64,000 bases of DNA, taken from NCBI RefSeq assembly GCF_008932115.1, contig NZ_CP044543.1, positions 6,888,501-6,952,500 on the forward strand, given 5' to 3'. Below are positions 28,145-36,831 of this stretch, one piece after another. This DNA comes from Bradyrhizobium betae (GTDB taxonomy: Bacteria > Pseudomonadota > Alphaproteobacteria > Rhizobiales > Xanthobacteraceae). The notes beneath the pieces are model-generated. The model was not told where the DNA came from and made no database searches. It saw nothing but the letters and a program-made list of their open reading frames with translations. The position numbers and the translations under genes were made by a program. Position 1 is the first letter of the stretch, and each line of letters starts with the position of its first letter.

Positions 28145-28396
28145 ATGGACGACGAGATCACCCCCGCGCCGCACGACAACGGCTTCTACTCAATCCAACC
28201 TTCGACCGGACATGAGCCATGCGCTTCGACCACAGGATCCGCCCCCGATCTGCCGATTTCGTTTCGCCAAAGGCTTCACGACCGATTCCGCACGCTGGCG
28301 GGATCGTCAGGGACGCCTTGCTACAGGCAACGTTGGACCCCGAGATTCTTGAAATCGGCTTCCTCGGGACGGCGGGGACCGAAGCGCGGCCGGTAG
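28145..28396 (+). CDS. Possible small protein with strong Shine-Dalgarno, overlapping paralogue B
   Basis: A frame of up to 83 aa starts MDDEITPAPHDNGFYSIQPS. It is preceded by AGGAGG 6 nt upstream, one of the best ribosome sites in the island, whereas paralogue B at 28219 has a weak one. The first 25 codons are not shared with another gene; the rest overlaps paralogue B in another frame and has shadow-like Arg- and Ser-rich composition. It may serve to deliver ribosomes to paralogue B. The same arrangement occurs at 26104. Confidence 0.35.
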   Translation: MDDEITPAPHDNGFYSIQPSTGHEPCASTTGSAPDLPISFRQRLHDRFRTLAGSSGTPCYRQRWTPRFLKSASSGRRGPKRGR

Positions 28397-28806
28397 ATCT
28401 TCAAGTCGTCACCTTCCGGACAAATGCCGGCTGGCGGTATCTGGACATCGAGGTCTGCCGGCCGCTGCGGTCGCTCGGGGAAGCCGATGCCTTCGATCGG
28501 GAACTTCGGGCACGCGGCCTGGCGCCCTACACATTGACCGGAGCGGATATTCTCAAGGAGCCCCGCTTCTCCACGGCTCGCGCGATCTGGACGTACCGAC
28601 GCTTTTCGGTCCCGCCGGACATGCGTCACCGGCTGCTCGCGGCCTTGGCGGAGGACGGGCCGATGTCGCTCCATCATCTCTGCACTTTGGTACCCGGACC
28701 TCTCGATCCGTTTGCGTCGGTGCTATCGCTCGCATGCCGCAACGAGGTCGAGATCGACATTTCGACGCCGCTGAGCCGGTCGACGACCGTGAGGTCTCGC
28801 TCATGA
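28219..28806 (+). CDS. Island protein of unknown function, paralogue B
   Basis: Protein of 195 aa, homologous to paralogue A (26178-26783) from the first residues (MRFD against MCVD) to near the end. The best-conserved block is ATLDPEI, and the C-terminal LACRNEVEIDI is also kept. Its stop overlaps the start of the AAA/M41 gene (ATGA). Direct linkage to that gene suggests it may be a partner or adaptor. No family was recognised. Confidence 0.6.
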   Translation: MRFDHRIRPRSADFVSPKASRPIPHAGGIVRDALLQATLDPEILEIGFLGTAGTEARPVDLQVVTFRTNAGWRYLDIEVCRPLRSLGEADAFDRELRARGLAPYTLTGADILKEPRFSTARAIWTYRRFSVPPDMRHRLLAALAEDGPMSLHHLCTLVPGPLDPFASVLSLACRNEVEIDISTPLSRSTTVRSRS

Positions 28807-30878
28807 CCGGAGGGTTCTCCAAACTGCGGCACGGTATGTTGCCCGCTCCGGAAGACGATCCGGAGATCACCGACCTAGAGGCAGCGATCGAAGGTCCACC
28901 GGATGAAGTTCCCGTTCGCCGCTCCGATCGACCTGACGCGCGGCTGAATGCGAAAAAGGTTCGCGGCGCGATCGTAGCCGAGGCTTTTCGGCGGGCCGCC
29001 CCTCCGTCGTTGAGGCGAGCCATTGCGGCGGGACGCCCGGTTGTGAGCGTGGTTCAGGCCCCCTCCTCGGCATGGATGGAGGCGGTCGACGAATATCTGA
29101 GCGAGGCTCGCGTCATGACTATCGCACGCGCCGGCTCGAACAAGTCGATCGACGTCAATCAGGTCGGAAACGAAGAGGTAGCGAAGTGCCTGGTTGCCGG
29201 ACGCAGCTTCGTCGGGATATCGACGGATCCGCAGCGTTTCTTGCCCACCACTCTCCTGCTGTCGGCCGACGTTACCGTGAAACTGGTTCCGCCCGACGCC
29301 AAGTCGGTGCGCGTCCTTCTCAGAACGTTGCTGCCACCGATGGGACGCATACCGAGCAGCCGCATCGCCGACACATCGGGTCTCGACCTGAACGATCTGG
29401 TTTCCATCTTCAGGAGCGGCTCGACGGCTTCCGACGCGTTGGAACGGCTTGCGACCCTCGCGATGCGCCGGCGGCAGAGCTCGCCCCATGTCGAAGGTGC
29501 GCCGATCCTCTCTAACGCGATCGAGTTCGGCGGTGCCGCCCAAATTTTCGGCCTGAACTTCGTGAAGGATGTCCAAGATTGGAGGCAAGGATCCATTCAG
29601 TGGGCGGAAGCGGACCACGGCGCGATTCTGCATTCAGAGCCGGGCCACGGTAAAAATTTTTTCGTAAATTCTCTCGCCTTGGCGGCAGGCACCGGCCTCG
29701 TCGTCGCGAAGATCTCGGATTTTTTCGCCGAACGCGAAGGACACTTGGGGGATGTCGTCAAGTCGCTCAGGGCCGTGTTCAGCAGGGCTCGAGCGGAAGC
29801 GGCCCGCTTTGGGCCGTCGGGGCAGCGCGGGTGTCTTTTGGCATTCGACGAACTGGATGAACTGCCTTCTAGAAACCGGATGTCGCGGCACAACGCCGAC
29901 TTTTTTTCGGTCGTCGTAGGCGAGATGTTGACGAGTTTGGATTCCGTCATGTCCGACAATGAGAGCAACGTCGGACTGTGCGTGTTGGGAATGACCAACC
30001 GGCTCGACGCCATCGATCCCGCGCTCCTGCGCCCCGGGCGCTTCGAACGCACGATCGAGATTCCTCGCCCCGACGCGGCAGGCCTGGCCAACGTCCTGCG
30101 ATATCATCTTCGCGGTACGCCTCTCGAAGGAGCGGATCTGTCATCCGCGGCGCTTCTGCTCGAAGGTATTTCCCCGGCCGAAGCGATGGAGGTCGCAAGA
30201 TTGGCGCGGCGCGCCGCAAGGCGTGCCGGCCGGCCTTTGAACGTCGACGACCTCGTCAGGGAAGGTAGCGGGCCGGCACTGCCCCAGACGGTCTTGCGTC
30301 GCATCGCCGTACATGAGGCGGGCCACATGGTCGCCTGCTTCGCGACCGGGGGCAAACCTCTCAGCGCCAGGATTCTCAACCGGGGACATATCGGTGGCGA
30401 CGCCCGCCTGAATTTCGAGGAGAACCAAGTGTGGACGCTCGATCGTCTGGAGAACCATATCGTCTTTCTGCTCGGGGGTCTCTGTGCAGAGAAGGTGATC
30501 CTTGGTTCGGTTTCCACGGGGGCCGGTGGCACTCAGAGGAGCGACCTGGCGATCTGCACGTCGCTGCTCGCGGCCGCCTTTACGTCCACGCCCCTGCTCG
30601 GCAGGCTCGTCTACCGCTGCGCCGATGGCGAAGCGCTGGCCATGGTCAGTAGAGATGCGGCGCTCGCCAAGCAGGTCGACGACCGACTGAAAATGCTCGA
30701 GCGGCGAGCGACCGGGATAGTCATGCGGCACGCGGCCGCCGTCGTCCGGATCGCGGACGCTTTGGTAGCCAGACGTTACGTAAGCGGCGACGAAGCGAAG
30801 GATCTCTTCCTGGGCCGAGCGTCGGTCCGCCAACCAGTCGCAGCCGTCGCGAACAATACGCCGAGGAATACCCCATGA
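28803..30878 (+). CDS. Soluble FtsH-like AAA+ ATPase fused to M41 peptidase, degenerate P-loop
   Basis: Protein of 691 aa. Residues about 1-245 are unique and have no membrane helices, unlike FtsH. The AAA domain has Walker B LLAFDE (345-350), sensor GMTNR and arginine fingers RPGRFER (410-416). Its Walker A is SEPGHGKN (278-285), lacking the first Gly and the final Thr/Ser of GxxGxGK[ST]. The M41 domain has HEAGH (504-508) and a probable third zinc ligand D581 in GAGGTQRSDL. The zinc site therefore looks intact while nucleotide binding is doubtful. The start at 28803 overlaps the upstream stop. Confidence 0.85.
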   Translation: MTGGFSKLRHGMLPAPEDDPEITDLEAAIEGPPDEVPVRRSDRPDARLNAKKVRGAIVAEAFRRAAPPSLRRAIAAGRPVVSVVQAPSSAWMEAVDEYLSEARVMTIARAGSNKSIDVNQVGNEEVAKCLVAGRSFVGISTDPQRFLPTTLLLSADVTVKLVPPDAKSVRVLLRTLLPPMGRIPSSRIADTSGLDLNDLVSIFRSGSTASDALERLATLAMRRRQSSPHVEGAPILSNAIEFGGAAQIFGLNFVKDVQDWRQGSIQWAEADHGAILHSEPGHGKNFFVNSLALAAGTGLVVAKISDFFAEREGHLGDVVKSLRAVFSRARAEAARFGPSGQRGCLLAFDELDELPSRNRMSRHNADFFSVVVGEMLTSLDSVMSDNESNVGLCVLGMTNRLDAIDPALLRPGRFERTIEIPRPDAAGLANVLRYHLRGTPLEGADLSSAALLLEGISPAEAMEVARLARRAARRAGRPLNVDDLVREGSGPALPQTVLRRIAVHEAGHMVACFATGGKPLSARILNRGHIGGDARLNFEENQVWTLDRLENHIVFLLGGLCAEKVILGSVSTGAGGTQRSDLAICTSLLAAAFTSTPLLGRLVYRCADGEALAMVSRDAALAKQVDDRLKMLERRATGIVMRHAAAVVRIADALVARRYVSGDEAKDLFLGRASVRQPVAAVANNTPRNTP

Positions 30879-31141
30879 TCCGCATCCATATCGAACTTCT
30901 GCCGGGAGGCTCGACGCATCTTCGGCGCTCCATCGCGAGCGTCCGGATATCCAATCTGAGCGATCTGGCGGACCGATCCGACTACGGCATCGACGTGCTG
31001 GAGGCCGCCGACCCGCTCACGGGCACCCCGCCGCGGCTCGCCAGCACCAAGGTGTTCGACCACTACCGACGGCAGTCGATCTGGGCGTTGCTGGCCAAGG
31101 TAGTGGACGCCATCGAAAGCGCCGATTTCGTGGAGCTCTGA
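30875..31141 (+). CDS. Small island protein, unknown
   Basis: Protein of 88 aa, overlapping the AAA/M41 gene by 4 nt and abutting the next start. It begins with a beta-strand-like IRIHIELLPGG, has SIASVRISN and then a helical C-terminus (SIWALLAKVVDAIESADFVE). It resembles short phage and plasmid proteins that start with paired beta strands and an I-x-N motif, none with a known role. The tight coupling argues that it is translated. Confidence 0.6.
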   Translation: MIRIHIELLPGGSTHLRRSIASVRISNLSDLADRSDYGIDVLEAADPLTGTPPRLASTKVFDHYRRQSIWALLAKVVDAIESADFVEL

Positions 31142-32017
31142 ATGAAAATCCGGTCGCCCACGACGTCGCCATTTGCTCCGGAGAGCTCGGCCTGGTTGAA
31201 CGGCTTGAGAGATGCGGATGCATCGGCGTCGACGATCGACTGCTATTCGCGGGACATTCGGGATCTTGCAGCTGCGCTCGGCTCCGACGGGGTAGCCGCG
31301 ATCGCGCGGATCGACCAGTCGGTCGTCGATGGCATCGCGGCCACCTGGGCTGCGACCGGGACGGCGCAGTCCACCATCTTTAGACGCTTCTCCGCATTGC
31401 GAAGTTTTGCCCGCTTTCTCAGCCTGGAGCGTTCCTATGACTGCTCGAAGCTGCTGAGCTGCCGCTTTCCGCCCTGCGGCAGGGTCCGCCGCGTGGCCGT
31501 AAGCGACGACGTCATCGAGATCATGCTCGCAGCGCCAACGGGGGATTGCGACGAGTCATGGACATACGCGCGCGATCACGCTGCGCTTCGCTTGGCTGCA
31601 TCATCCGGACTCACGACCGCCGAGATGGTCGGCTTGAATCGAGGCGACTACAATCCGCGGCTGTCCACGGTCAGGGTAACGGGCTCCCATCTTAACGGGC
31701 GGCCTGGCATCGTTTCGCCGGAGGCCAAGGAGTGGCTGGAGCGGTACCTGCGAGCACAGCCCTTCGAGCTTACGCCGAGCGCACCTTTGTTCGTTACGTC
31801 GCGGGGGACCCGCTTCAGCGCGAGATCGCTTCAACTGGCTTGCCGCCGGCTGCGACAGGCGACTGGAGTCGGTCCGGACGCCGTGCCTACGTCACTGCGC
31901 AACGCTCTCGCCGCGAACCTGGTCCGCTCCGGTGCGGCGCCCGAAGTGGTGGCAAAGACCTTGGGCATCGGCGTCGCCGCGGCGTGGCGCTACTTCGACG
32001 CGCCGGAGATGCTGTGA
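31142..32017 (+). CDS. Tyrosine-recombinase-like protein with lost catalytic residues
   Basis: Protein of 291 aa. The N-terminal SAM-like core-binding domain (STIDCYSRDIRDLAAALG, TIFRRFSALRSFARFLSLE) and the C-terminal fold of XerC/D-type recombinases are clear. The catalytic set is eroded: the box I Arg is Thr (SGLTTAEMVGL, about residue 158), HxLRH has become TSLRN (R253 kept, both His lost), and LGH has become LGI. The Tyr remains (WRYF, Y284). It probably binds DNA without cutting it efficiently. It is the last gene of the 26-32 kb operon. Confidence 0.78.
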   Translation: MKIRSPTTSPFAPESSAWLNGLRDADASASTIDCYSRDIRDLAAALGSDGVAAIARIDQSVVDGIAATWAATGTAQSTIFRRFSALRSFARFLSLERSYDCSKLLSCRFPPCGRVRRVAVSDDVIEIMLAAPTGDCDESWTYARDHAALRLAASSGLTTAEMVGLNRGDYNPRLSTVRVTGSHLNGRPGIVSPEAKEWLERYLRAQPFELTPSAPLFVTSRGTRFSARSLQLACRRLRQATGVGPDAVPTSLRNALAANLVRSGAAPEVVAKTLGIGVAAAWRYFDAPEML

Positions 32018-32233
32018 TGTGCGCAGCGGCACGAATGCAGGAAAAACGCAAGAGCGCAAAATCTGGCGACAAACGTAGAGCGGTCCTGAGAATTTCTAGG
32101 AAATGCTCCGAAACGGCTCGAAGAAATCCACGGGATTCATTTCGCTAGGATTCCGGAAGGCCGATGGTATTCAATGAGATACGCCGCAGCGGCGACATCA
32201 CGGGGATAGCGGAATGATCTAGTCAACGGACTA

Positions 32234-32377
32234 TGCGCGACCGGAGCGGACTCCAGTCGCGCAGGTATCGAAGGATCTTCGGACCACGCCCGCAAAGCCG
32301 TTCCGAGAGATCCAAGTCCGCAAATCCGGACGAAAGTCCGGCATCGCTCGGCAGTAACGACCAAGAAGAACTCTTGG
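32234..32377 (+). ncRNA. Hairpin-rich non-coding stretch upstream of tnsA (candidate structured RNA)
   Basis: The 487-bp gap 32018-32504 has no convincing gene. Within 144 bp there are four hairpins: an interrupted 12-bp stem at 32234-32263 (TGCGCGAC with GTCGCGCA, inner GGAG with CTCC), CGAAG-GAT-CTTCG at 32269-32281, CCGGAC-GAAA-GTCCGG at 32326-32341 with a GNRA-type tetraloop, and CCAAGA-AGAAC-TCTTGG at 32361-32377. The GAAA loop favours the plus strand. It could be a leader, an RNA partner of the transposon or a set of protein sites. The GC-rich sequence makes chance hairpins possible. Confidence 0.4.
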
Positions 32378-32504
32378 ACGACAGGAGAATCGCACGTCCG
32401 ATTCCAAGTCGCAAGCCCTTCTTGAATCCTTTCCGCCGAACAAAAGTCTCGCTGGGTATCGCTGCGCGAGTCCTTCGGACACGGCAAGAAAGGTCTGCGA
32501 CAAG

Positions 32505-32711
32505 GTGCGTTCCGTCCATAACCATCTCTCCCCGATCGTCGAGCGCATCTTCGGTGCCATCGATCACGCGTTCGGAATCCCGACGCGGGTCTATCGCGAC
32601 AACTCGCGCGAATTCTACAGCCTCAGCACTCTGGACTCTTTTGTCCAAGAGCAGGTCGATCTCGTTTGCGCAGACCTGCGCAAACGCCCCGACGAGGACA
32701 CCGATGCCTAA
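32505..32711 (+). CDS. Small protein just upstream of tnsA
   Basis: Protein of 68 aa from GTG 32505, overlapping tnsA by 8 nt. The sequence reads like a real helical protein (HLSPIVERIFGAIDHAFGIP, then DSFVQEQVDLVCADLRKRP) and not like a shadow frame. It could be the first gene of the transposition operon. No family was recognised. Confidence 0.45.
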   Translation: MRSVHNHLSPIVERIFGAIDHAFGIPTRVYRDNSREFYSLSTLDSFVQEQVDLVCADLRKRPDEDTDA

Positions 32712-33468
32712 GAAGATCGAGCGCGTCTGGACCGCCCTCTGCGACGGCGTCGAGGTCTTCCGCCTCGAAGCCAATGAGGCGACGCGCCGCGTGATCACTG
32801 GCCGCCGCAATCACGTCGTCGGCGGTCACTATTCGATGAAGATGAACGCCCACATCGTCCACGAAGGCGGCATCGAAGAGCGCTTCGTCCGGGTCTGCGA
32901 CTACGTGCTCGGCGTCAAGCGGATCTGGGCCCAGCCGGAGACGATCCGGATGAACGTCTTTCCTGAGTTCGCGAACGAGATCTACACGCCCGACTTTCTC
33001 GTCGAGCACGACGCCGGCTTCGTCCGCTACGAAATCAAAGAGTGGCGCGAACTTCGTCCGCCGCGGCCGGCCGTCGGCGACGAAAAGGCGCAGAGGCGCT
33101 GGGATGACGCGGTCCTGCTCCGCGCGCGCCTCCGTCGCATCCGCGAGGCCTACCGGCGGGCTGGCCTTCCTTTCCGCGTCATCACGGAGCGCGGCATCGG
33201 CTTGCGTTGGGGGGATCGCGACGTCGTCGACGAGATCGCGGCCAACGACCGCTGGGACATCGAACCGGAGGAGCTCGACCGGCTCGTCACGGCGCTGAAC
33301 GATGCCGGCGGCTCCCTGCCCCTGTCGCGCTGCCAAGCCCTCTTCGAGGAGGCGCCGCATCCGCGCGGCGTCGTGCTGTCGCGCATCCCGGAGCGCATCG
33401 TCTACATCGACCTATTCGCCCCGATCCGCCCCGAGACGATCGTCTACAAGGGAGCGATCTCATGCTGA
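32704..33468 (+). CDS. tnsA: TnsA-like endonuclease
   Basis: Protein of 254 aa from ATG 32704. The nuclease core is visible: an acidic helix (VHEGGIEERFV, E59 region), then IYTPDFLV (D97) and VRYEIKEW (E110-x-K112), the restriction-enzyme-like fold of TnsA. TnsA cuts the 5' ends of the element so that transposition is cut-and-paste. The C-terminal part is TnsA-like in length and helical content. It overlaps tnsB by 7 nt, as expected for a TnsA-TnsB pair. Confidence 0.85.
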   Translation: MPKKIERVWTALCDGVEVFRLEANEATRRVITGRRNHVVGGHYSMKMNAHIVHEGGIEERFVRVCDYVLGVKRIWAQPETIRMNVFPEFANEIYTPDFLVEHDAGFVRYEIKEWRELRPPRPAVGDEKAQRRWDDAVLLRARLRRIREAYRRAGLPFRVITERGIGLRWGDRDVVDEIAANDRWDIEPEELDRLVTALNDAGGSLPLSRCQALFEEAPHPRGVVLSRIPERIVYIDLFAPIRPETIVYKGAISC

Positions 33469-35819
33469 AAATTCTCGATGCGAGGGAGGCCGCCGCCTTG
33501 TCCACGCCCGTGGACGAGGAACCGCGTCCCACCATCGACTACCTTCTCTTCGATAACTTGACGCCCAACCAGACTGTTCTCATCGACAGCAAACCTCACC
33601 AGTTCTTCAAGAAGATGGAGGGCGAAGGCCCCCACCTCCTCATCAACCACCATACCGGCGAGACCGCGCGCTTAACAACGACCCGGCTGATCGAGCTATT
33701 CCAGGAGGGGCGCTACTACAACCCTCTGAGGAAGCCGCCTCTGGTCGACGAGAAGAAGAGTATCGACGAAACACGCGCGTTGATCGGCAAGGTTTACCAC
33801 ACCCTCAACGCCAAGCCGCGCGGACGCGCGGCCGGCATCTGGCGTTACGTCGGCGCGTTCATCAACGAGATGCTCATCGCGCCGCCCGGGAAGCCGTTCT
33901 ACCAGAACCATGCAAACGCTGAAGCGATCATAGAACGGGTCGACGGTACGATCGACCTCGAGAACCGGAAGCGGCCGCAAGGGAAGCAGATCAAGAAGCC
34001 CAAGAAGACGACGCGAACGGTTCTTCGCTGGGTGGCCGCCGAACTGGTGCACGGCATGCAGGAAGCCACCTTCGTGCACAAGAATGCGATCAAGTCCCGC
34101 GAGCAGAAGCTGCCCAAGGAGGTGTTTTCCATCATCTCCGCGACCATCCGTTACCTGGTCGAAATCTCGGCCGAGTTCGGCCCGACGAAGATTCAAATGT
34201 TCGCGAACCAGAGGATCGATGGCCGCAACGCGGAGATCCGGATCCGCAACGAAGAGATCAAAACGCTCATCGAGAACGGCGAACTTTCGGAAAGGCAGTT
34301 GCTCGATGAACTTCCGACCGTCGGTTTGACGACGGTACAGGTTCAGTACCGTCGTTTCGACGCGTGGATCAGGCTCGCAAAGGAGCAAGGTGTACAGGCT
34401 GCAGATCTTCAGTTCGGCGGCCAGGGAAGTTTCGAGCGTCCCAAACGCATCCTGGACGTTGTCGAGTACGATCACCACCAATTCGATTTCGCGGGCATCT
34501 TGGGCGAGACCCCGTTCGGTCGTGTCTGGTCGAAGGCCGGAATCGACAGGTTCTGGATTTGCCTCGGTTTGGATACCTACAGCGGGTACCCTGTCGGATT
34601 TTTTCCGTCGTTCGAACCAGGCGGGCTTTACCCAGCACTGGCCGCGATCGATCACGGGATCAAGGTCAAGACTTACGTCGATAAGCGATTTCCGCAGATT
34701 CGCGGATCTCTCCTGAGCTACGGCAAGCCAAGAAAGATCCGGTACGACAACGGGAAGGAGTTCGTTTCGGAACAGATGGCGCTGGCCTTGGCCCGCGTCA
34801 GGATCGGGTTCGAGATGGCGGTGCCCCATCAGCCGGACACCAAACCCTATGTGGAGCGGTTTTTCGGAACGCTCGAGTCGGATTTCGTGTCGTGGCTTAA
34901 GGGATCGACCGGATCCAGTCCGCAAAAGCGAGGCGCGCGCAAACCACTGCTCGACGCGTGCATCACGATCGACGACTTCATCATGCTGTTCCACCTCTGG
35001 CTGATCGAGGTCTACGCCCGGCGCAAGCAGGAAGGAATGGACTGGGACACTCCGGAAGAGCGGTGGCTCCGAGGTGCGTCGAGCGATTCTAGCCGCCCGC
35101 AGCCGCTCACCGCGGACGAAGCCAAGAAGTGGGACTTGATCCCGAGTTTGGAGTTGAAGCTTACCGCGGGCAAGGACGGCATCCTCTGGAACAACCTCGT
35201 CTATCAGTCACCGCAAATCCAGGCGATGCGAGCCCGATCGGGCAGCATGGGAAAGAGAAAGCGCACGAACACGCCAGTCACCGTGCGCATTCCGCTGGCG
35301 AACGTAGGCCGCTGCGTGGTGATCGATCACACTAGCCGCTTCCCCGGTAACGAACACCTCCCGGAGGAGTTCGTGGTGATGTCGACCGACGAGGAGGCGC
35401 ACGGCCTCACAAAATTCCAGTGGGAGGCGCTGAGCAAACTGCGCCTCGCAAAGAAGCATGCCCCCACAGAGCATCCCTCCCACAGGGTCGGATTCAACCA
35501 CCTCCTCGAGGAAGCACTGAAAGCTATGGGCGCGGTCCCGACCGGCGAGCGGCCTCCGGCGAAAGCCGTGCTCTCGAACGGGTACTATCCCCGTATAGCC
35601 GGTGTCCTCGGTCGAGGCGCCGAGGAGCATGCGCTCGCCGTCACCGATGAGTTGATCGAGAGGACCGGAATCTTCAGGCCGGCCTCCGCGACCGAAGAGG
35701 TTGTCCCGCCGCCTCCCGTTCATGCTGCTCGCGCAGAAGAGACATCCGCAAAGGATACGTCCGCACCGCGCAAGAAGCTCCGGTTCGGGGTGGACGCGCC
35801 GATCATCAGGTCGCAGTAA
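33462..35819 (+). CDS. tnsB: TnsB/TniA-like DDE transposase
   Basis: Protein of 785 aa. N-terminal DNA-binding helices lead into an integrase-type core with catalytic D337 (VEYDHH), D429 (IRYDNGKEF) and E465 (KPYVERFFGT). A Mu-transposase-type C-terminal beta-barrel follows (DGILWNNLVYQSP). The tail is Pro-rich and basic and may carry the TnsC-interaction segment. It binds the element ends and joins 3' ends to target DNA. It is longer than Tn7 TnsB (702 aa). All three catalytic residues are present, so it looks active. Confidence 0.92.
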   Translation: MLKILDAREAAALSTPVDEEPRPTIDYLLFDNLTPNQTVLIDSKPHQFFKKMEGEGPHLLINHHTGETARLTTTRLIELFQEGRYYNPLRKPPLVDEKKSIDETRALIGKVYHTLNAKPRGRAAGIWRYVGAFINEMLIAPPGKPFYQNHANAEAIIERVDGTIDLENRKRPQGKQIKKPKKTTRTVLRWVAAELVHGMQEATFVHKNAIKSREQKLPKEVFSIISATIRYLVEISAEFGPTKIQMFANQRIDGRNAEIRIRNEEIKTLIENGELSERQLLDELPTVGLTTVQVQYRRFDAWIRLAKEQGVQAADLQFGGQGSFERPKRILDVVEYDHHQFDFAGILGETPFGRVWSKAGIDRFWICLGLDTYSGYPVGFFPSFEPGGLYPALAAIDHGIKVKTYVDKRFPQIRGSLLSYGKPRKIRYDNGKEFVSEQMALALARVRIGFEMAVPHQPDTKPYVERFFGTLESDFVSWLKGSTGSSPQKRGARKPLLDACITIDDFIMLFHLWLIEVYARRKQEGMDWDTPEERWLRGASSDSSRPQPLTADEAKKWDLIPSLELKLTAGKDGILWNNLVYQSPQIQAMRARSGSMGKRKRTNTPVTVRIPLANVGRCVVIDHTSRFPGNEHLPEEFVVMSTDEEAHGLTKFQWEALSKLRLAKKHAPTEHPSHRVGFNHLLEEALKAMGAVPTGERPPAKAVLSNGYYPRIAGVLGRGAEEHALAVTDELIERTGIFRPASATEEVVPPPPVHAARAEETSAKDTSAPRKKLRFGVDAPIIRSQ

Positions 35820-35825
35820 GCGCAA

Positions 35826-36821
35826 ATGTCCGATCTGGAAAATATCCTCAATTCTCCGCTTGTTTTGAGCAAGCTCGACGACATTAGAGGCATCTTCGTG
35901 AGGCATACGAAGGCCGAAGAAGCGCGGGAGATGGTCTTGTTGTCGCTCGCGTTCGCCAAGCGCTTGCGCGAAAACTCGAGCACGTATCTCATCGGCTGGT
36001 CGCGTTGCGGAAAGAGTGAGATCGTCAAGCGAATGCTCACAGAACGCACCGGCAAGCCCGTATCGAAGGAAAAAATTCAGCTGCTTCAGGGCAACGGAAA
36101 GCGCTACCTGTACGTCGACCTCATGGGCGGATCGACGCCGCGGATATTGGCCCGGAAGATCAACTTTAAGATCTTCAACGATCGGCTCAGCCTGCGACTC
36201 GGCGAGGAGGAAGGCACCGACGCGCTCATCGCTAATCTCAATGACAACGAAGTGGACGCGGTCTTCCTAGATGAGGCGCAGAATCTCGCGGAGGACGGTG
36301 TGAAGAAGCTGGCGAGGTTCATTCTGGCGTTCGAGAACTCCTGCAACGCGCCCTTGTTCGTCGTGGGGCCCCCGGTCCTGACGAAGATGATGGTCAAGGC
36401 GGACGCGATGGGGCAGCGGTCCGGCGGCATGAAGATCCTTTCGCCCTTCGGCTTCGCGAACGACGCCCAACGGGAGGAACATGCGGCGTTTGTGGCCGCC
36501 TTCTCGGATGAGCTTCCCTTCGAATCGAACTGGTTTAAGGAGAACGAAGACGACCACCACATGCTGCGTGCGACGTTCTTCGCACAGCGCGGACGTCCCG
36601 GCCGACATTCGCTGCTGGTGGAGGCGGCGGTACCTCACGCCTTCATGCGGACCGGCGGGGTCGAGCCGAAGGAACTGACGAAAGAAGACATCGCCGCGGG
36701 TTTCGATCGCGTCTTTCTCAGCCAGGAGATCATGCAGGGCCGTAACCCATTTCGAGGCGAAGACTACAGCAGGCTTCCTTCGTTCCCGCTCAGCGTGGAA
36801 CTGGAAGCGACCACCGAGTAG
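35826..36821 (+). CDS. tnsC: TnsC/TniB-like AAA+ regulator of transposition
   Basis: Protein of 331 aa. Walker A is GWSRCGKS (57-64) and Walker B is AVFLDEAQN (145-153), followed by a sensor-like FVVGPP and a C-terminal helical region. TnsC/TniB polymers bind target DNA with ATP and recruit the transposase, linking it to the TniQ target selector. Both nucleotide motifs are intact. It begins 6 nt after tnsB. Confidence 0.88.
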   Translation: MSDLENILNSPLVLSKLDDIRGIFVRHTKAEEAREMVLLSLAFAKRLRENSSTYLIGWSRCGKSEIVKRMLTERTGKPVSKEKIQLLQGNGKRYLYVDLMGGSTPRILARKINFKIFNDRLSLRLGEEEGTDALIANLNDNEVDAVFLDEAQNLAEDGVKKLARFILAFENSCNAPLFVVGPPVLTKMMVKADAMGQRSGGMKILSPFGFANDAQREEHAAFVAAFSDELPFESNWFKENEDDHHMLRATFFAQRGRPGRHSLLVEAAVPHAFMRTGGVEPKELTKEDIAAGFDRVFLSQEIMQGRNPFRGEDYSRLPSFPLSVELEATTE

Positions 36822-36831
36822 GTCCGACACG

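Noticed and set aside
32233..32703. In-frame extension upstream of tnsA, giving a 411-aa protein
   Set aside because: The extra 157 residues are Ser/Arg-rich shadow-like sequence and the region contains hairpins. ATG 32704 matches the start of the TnsA-like domain.
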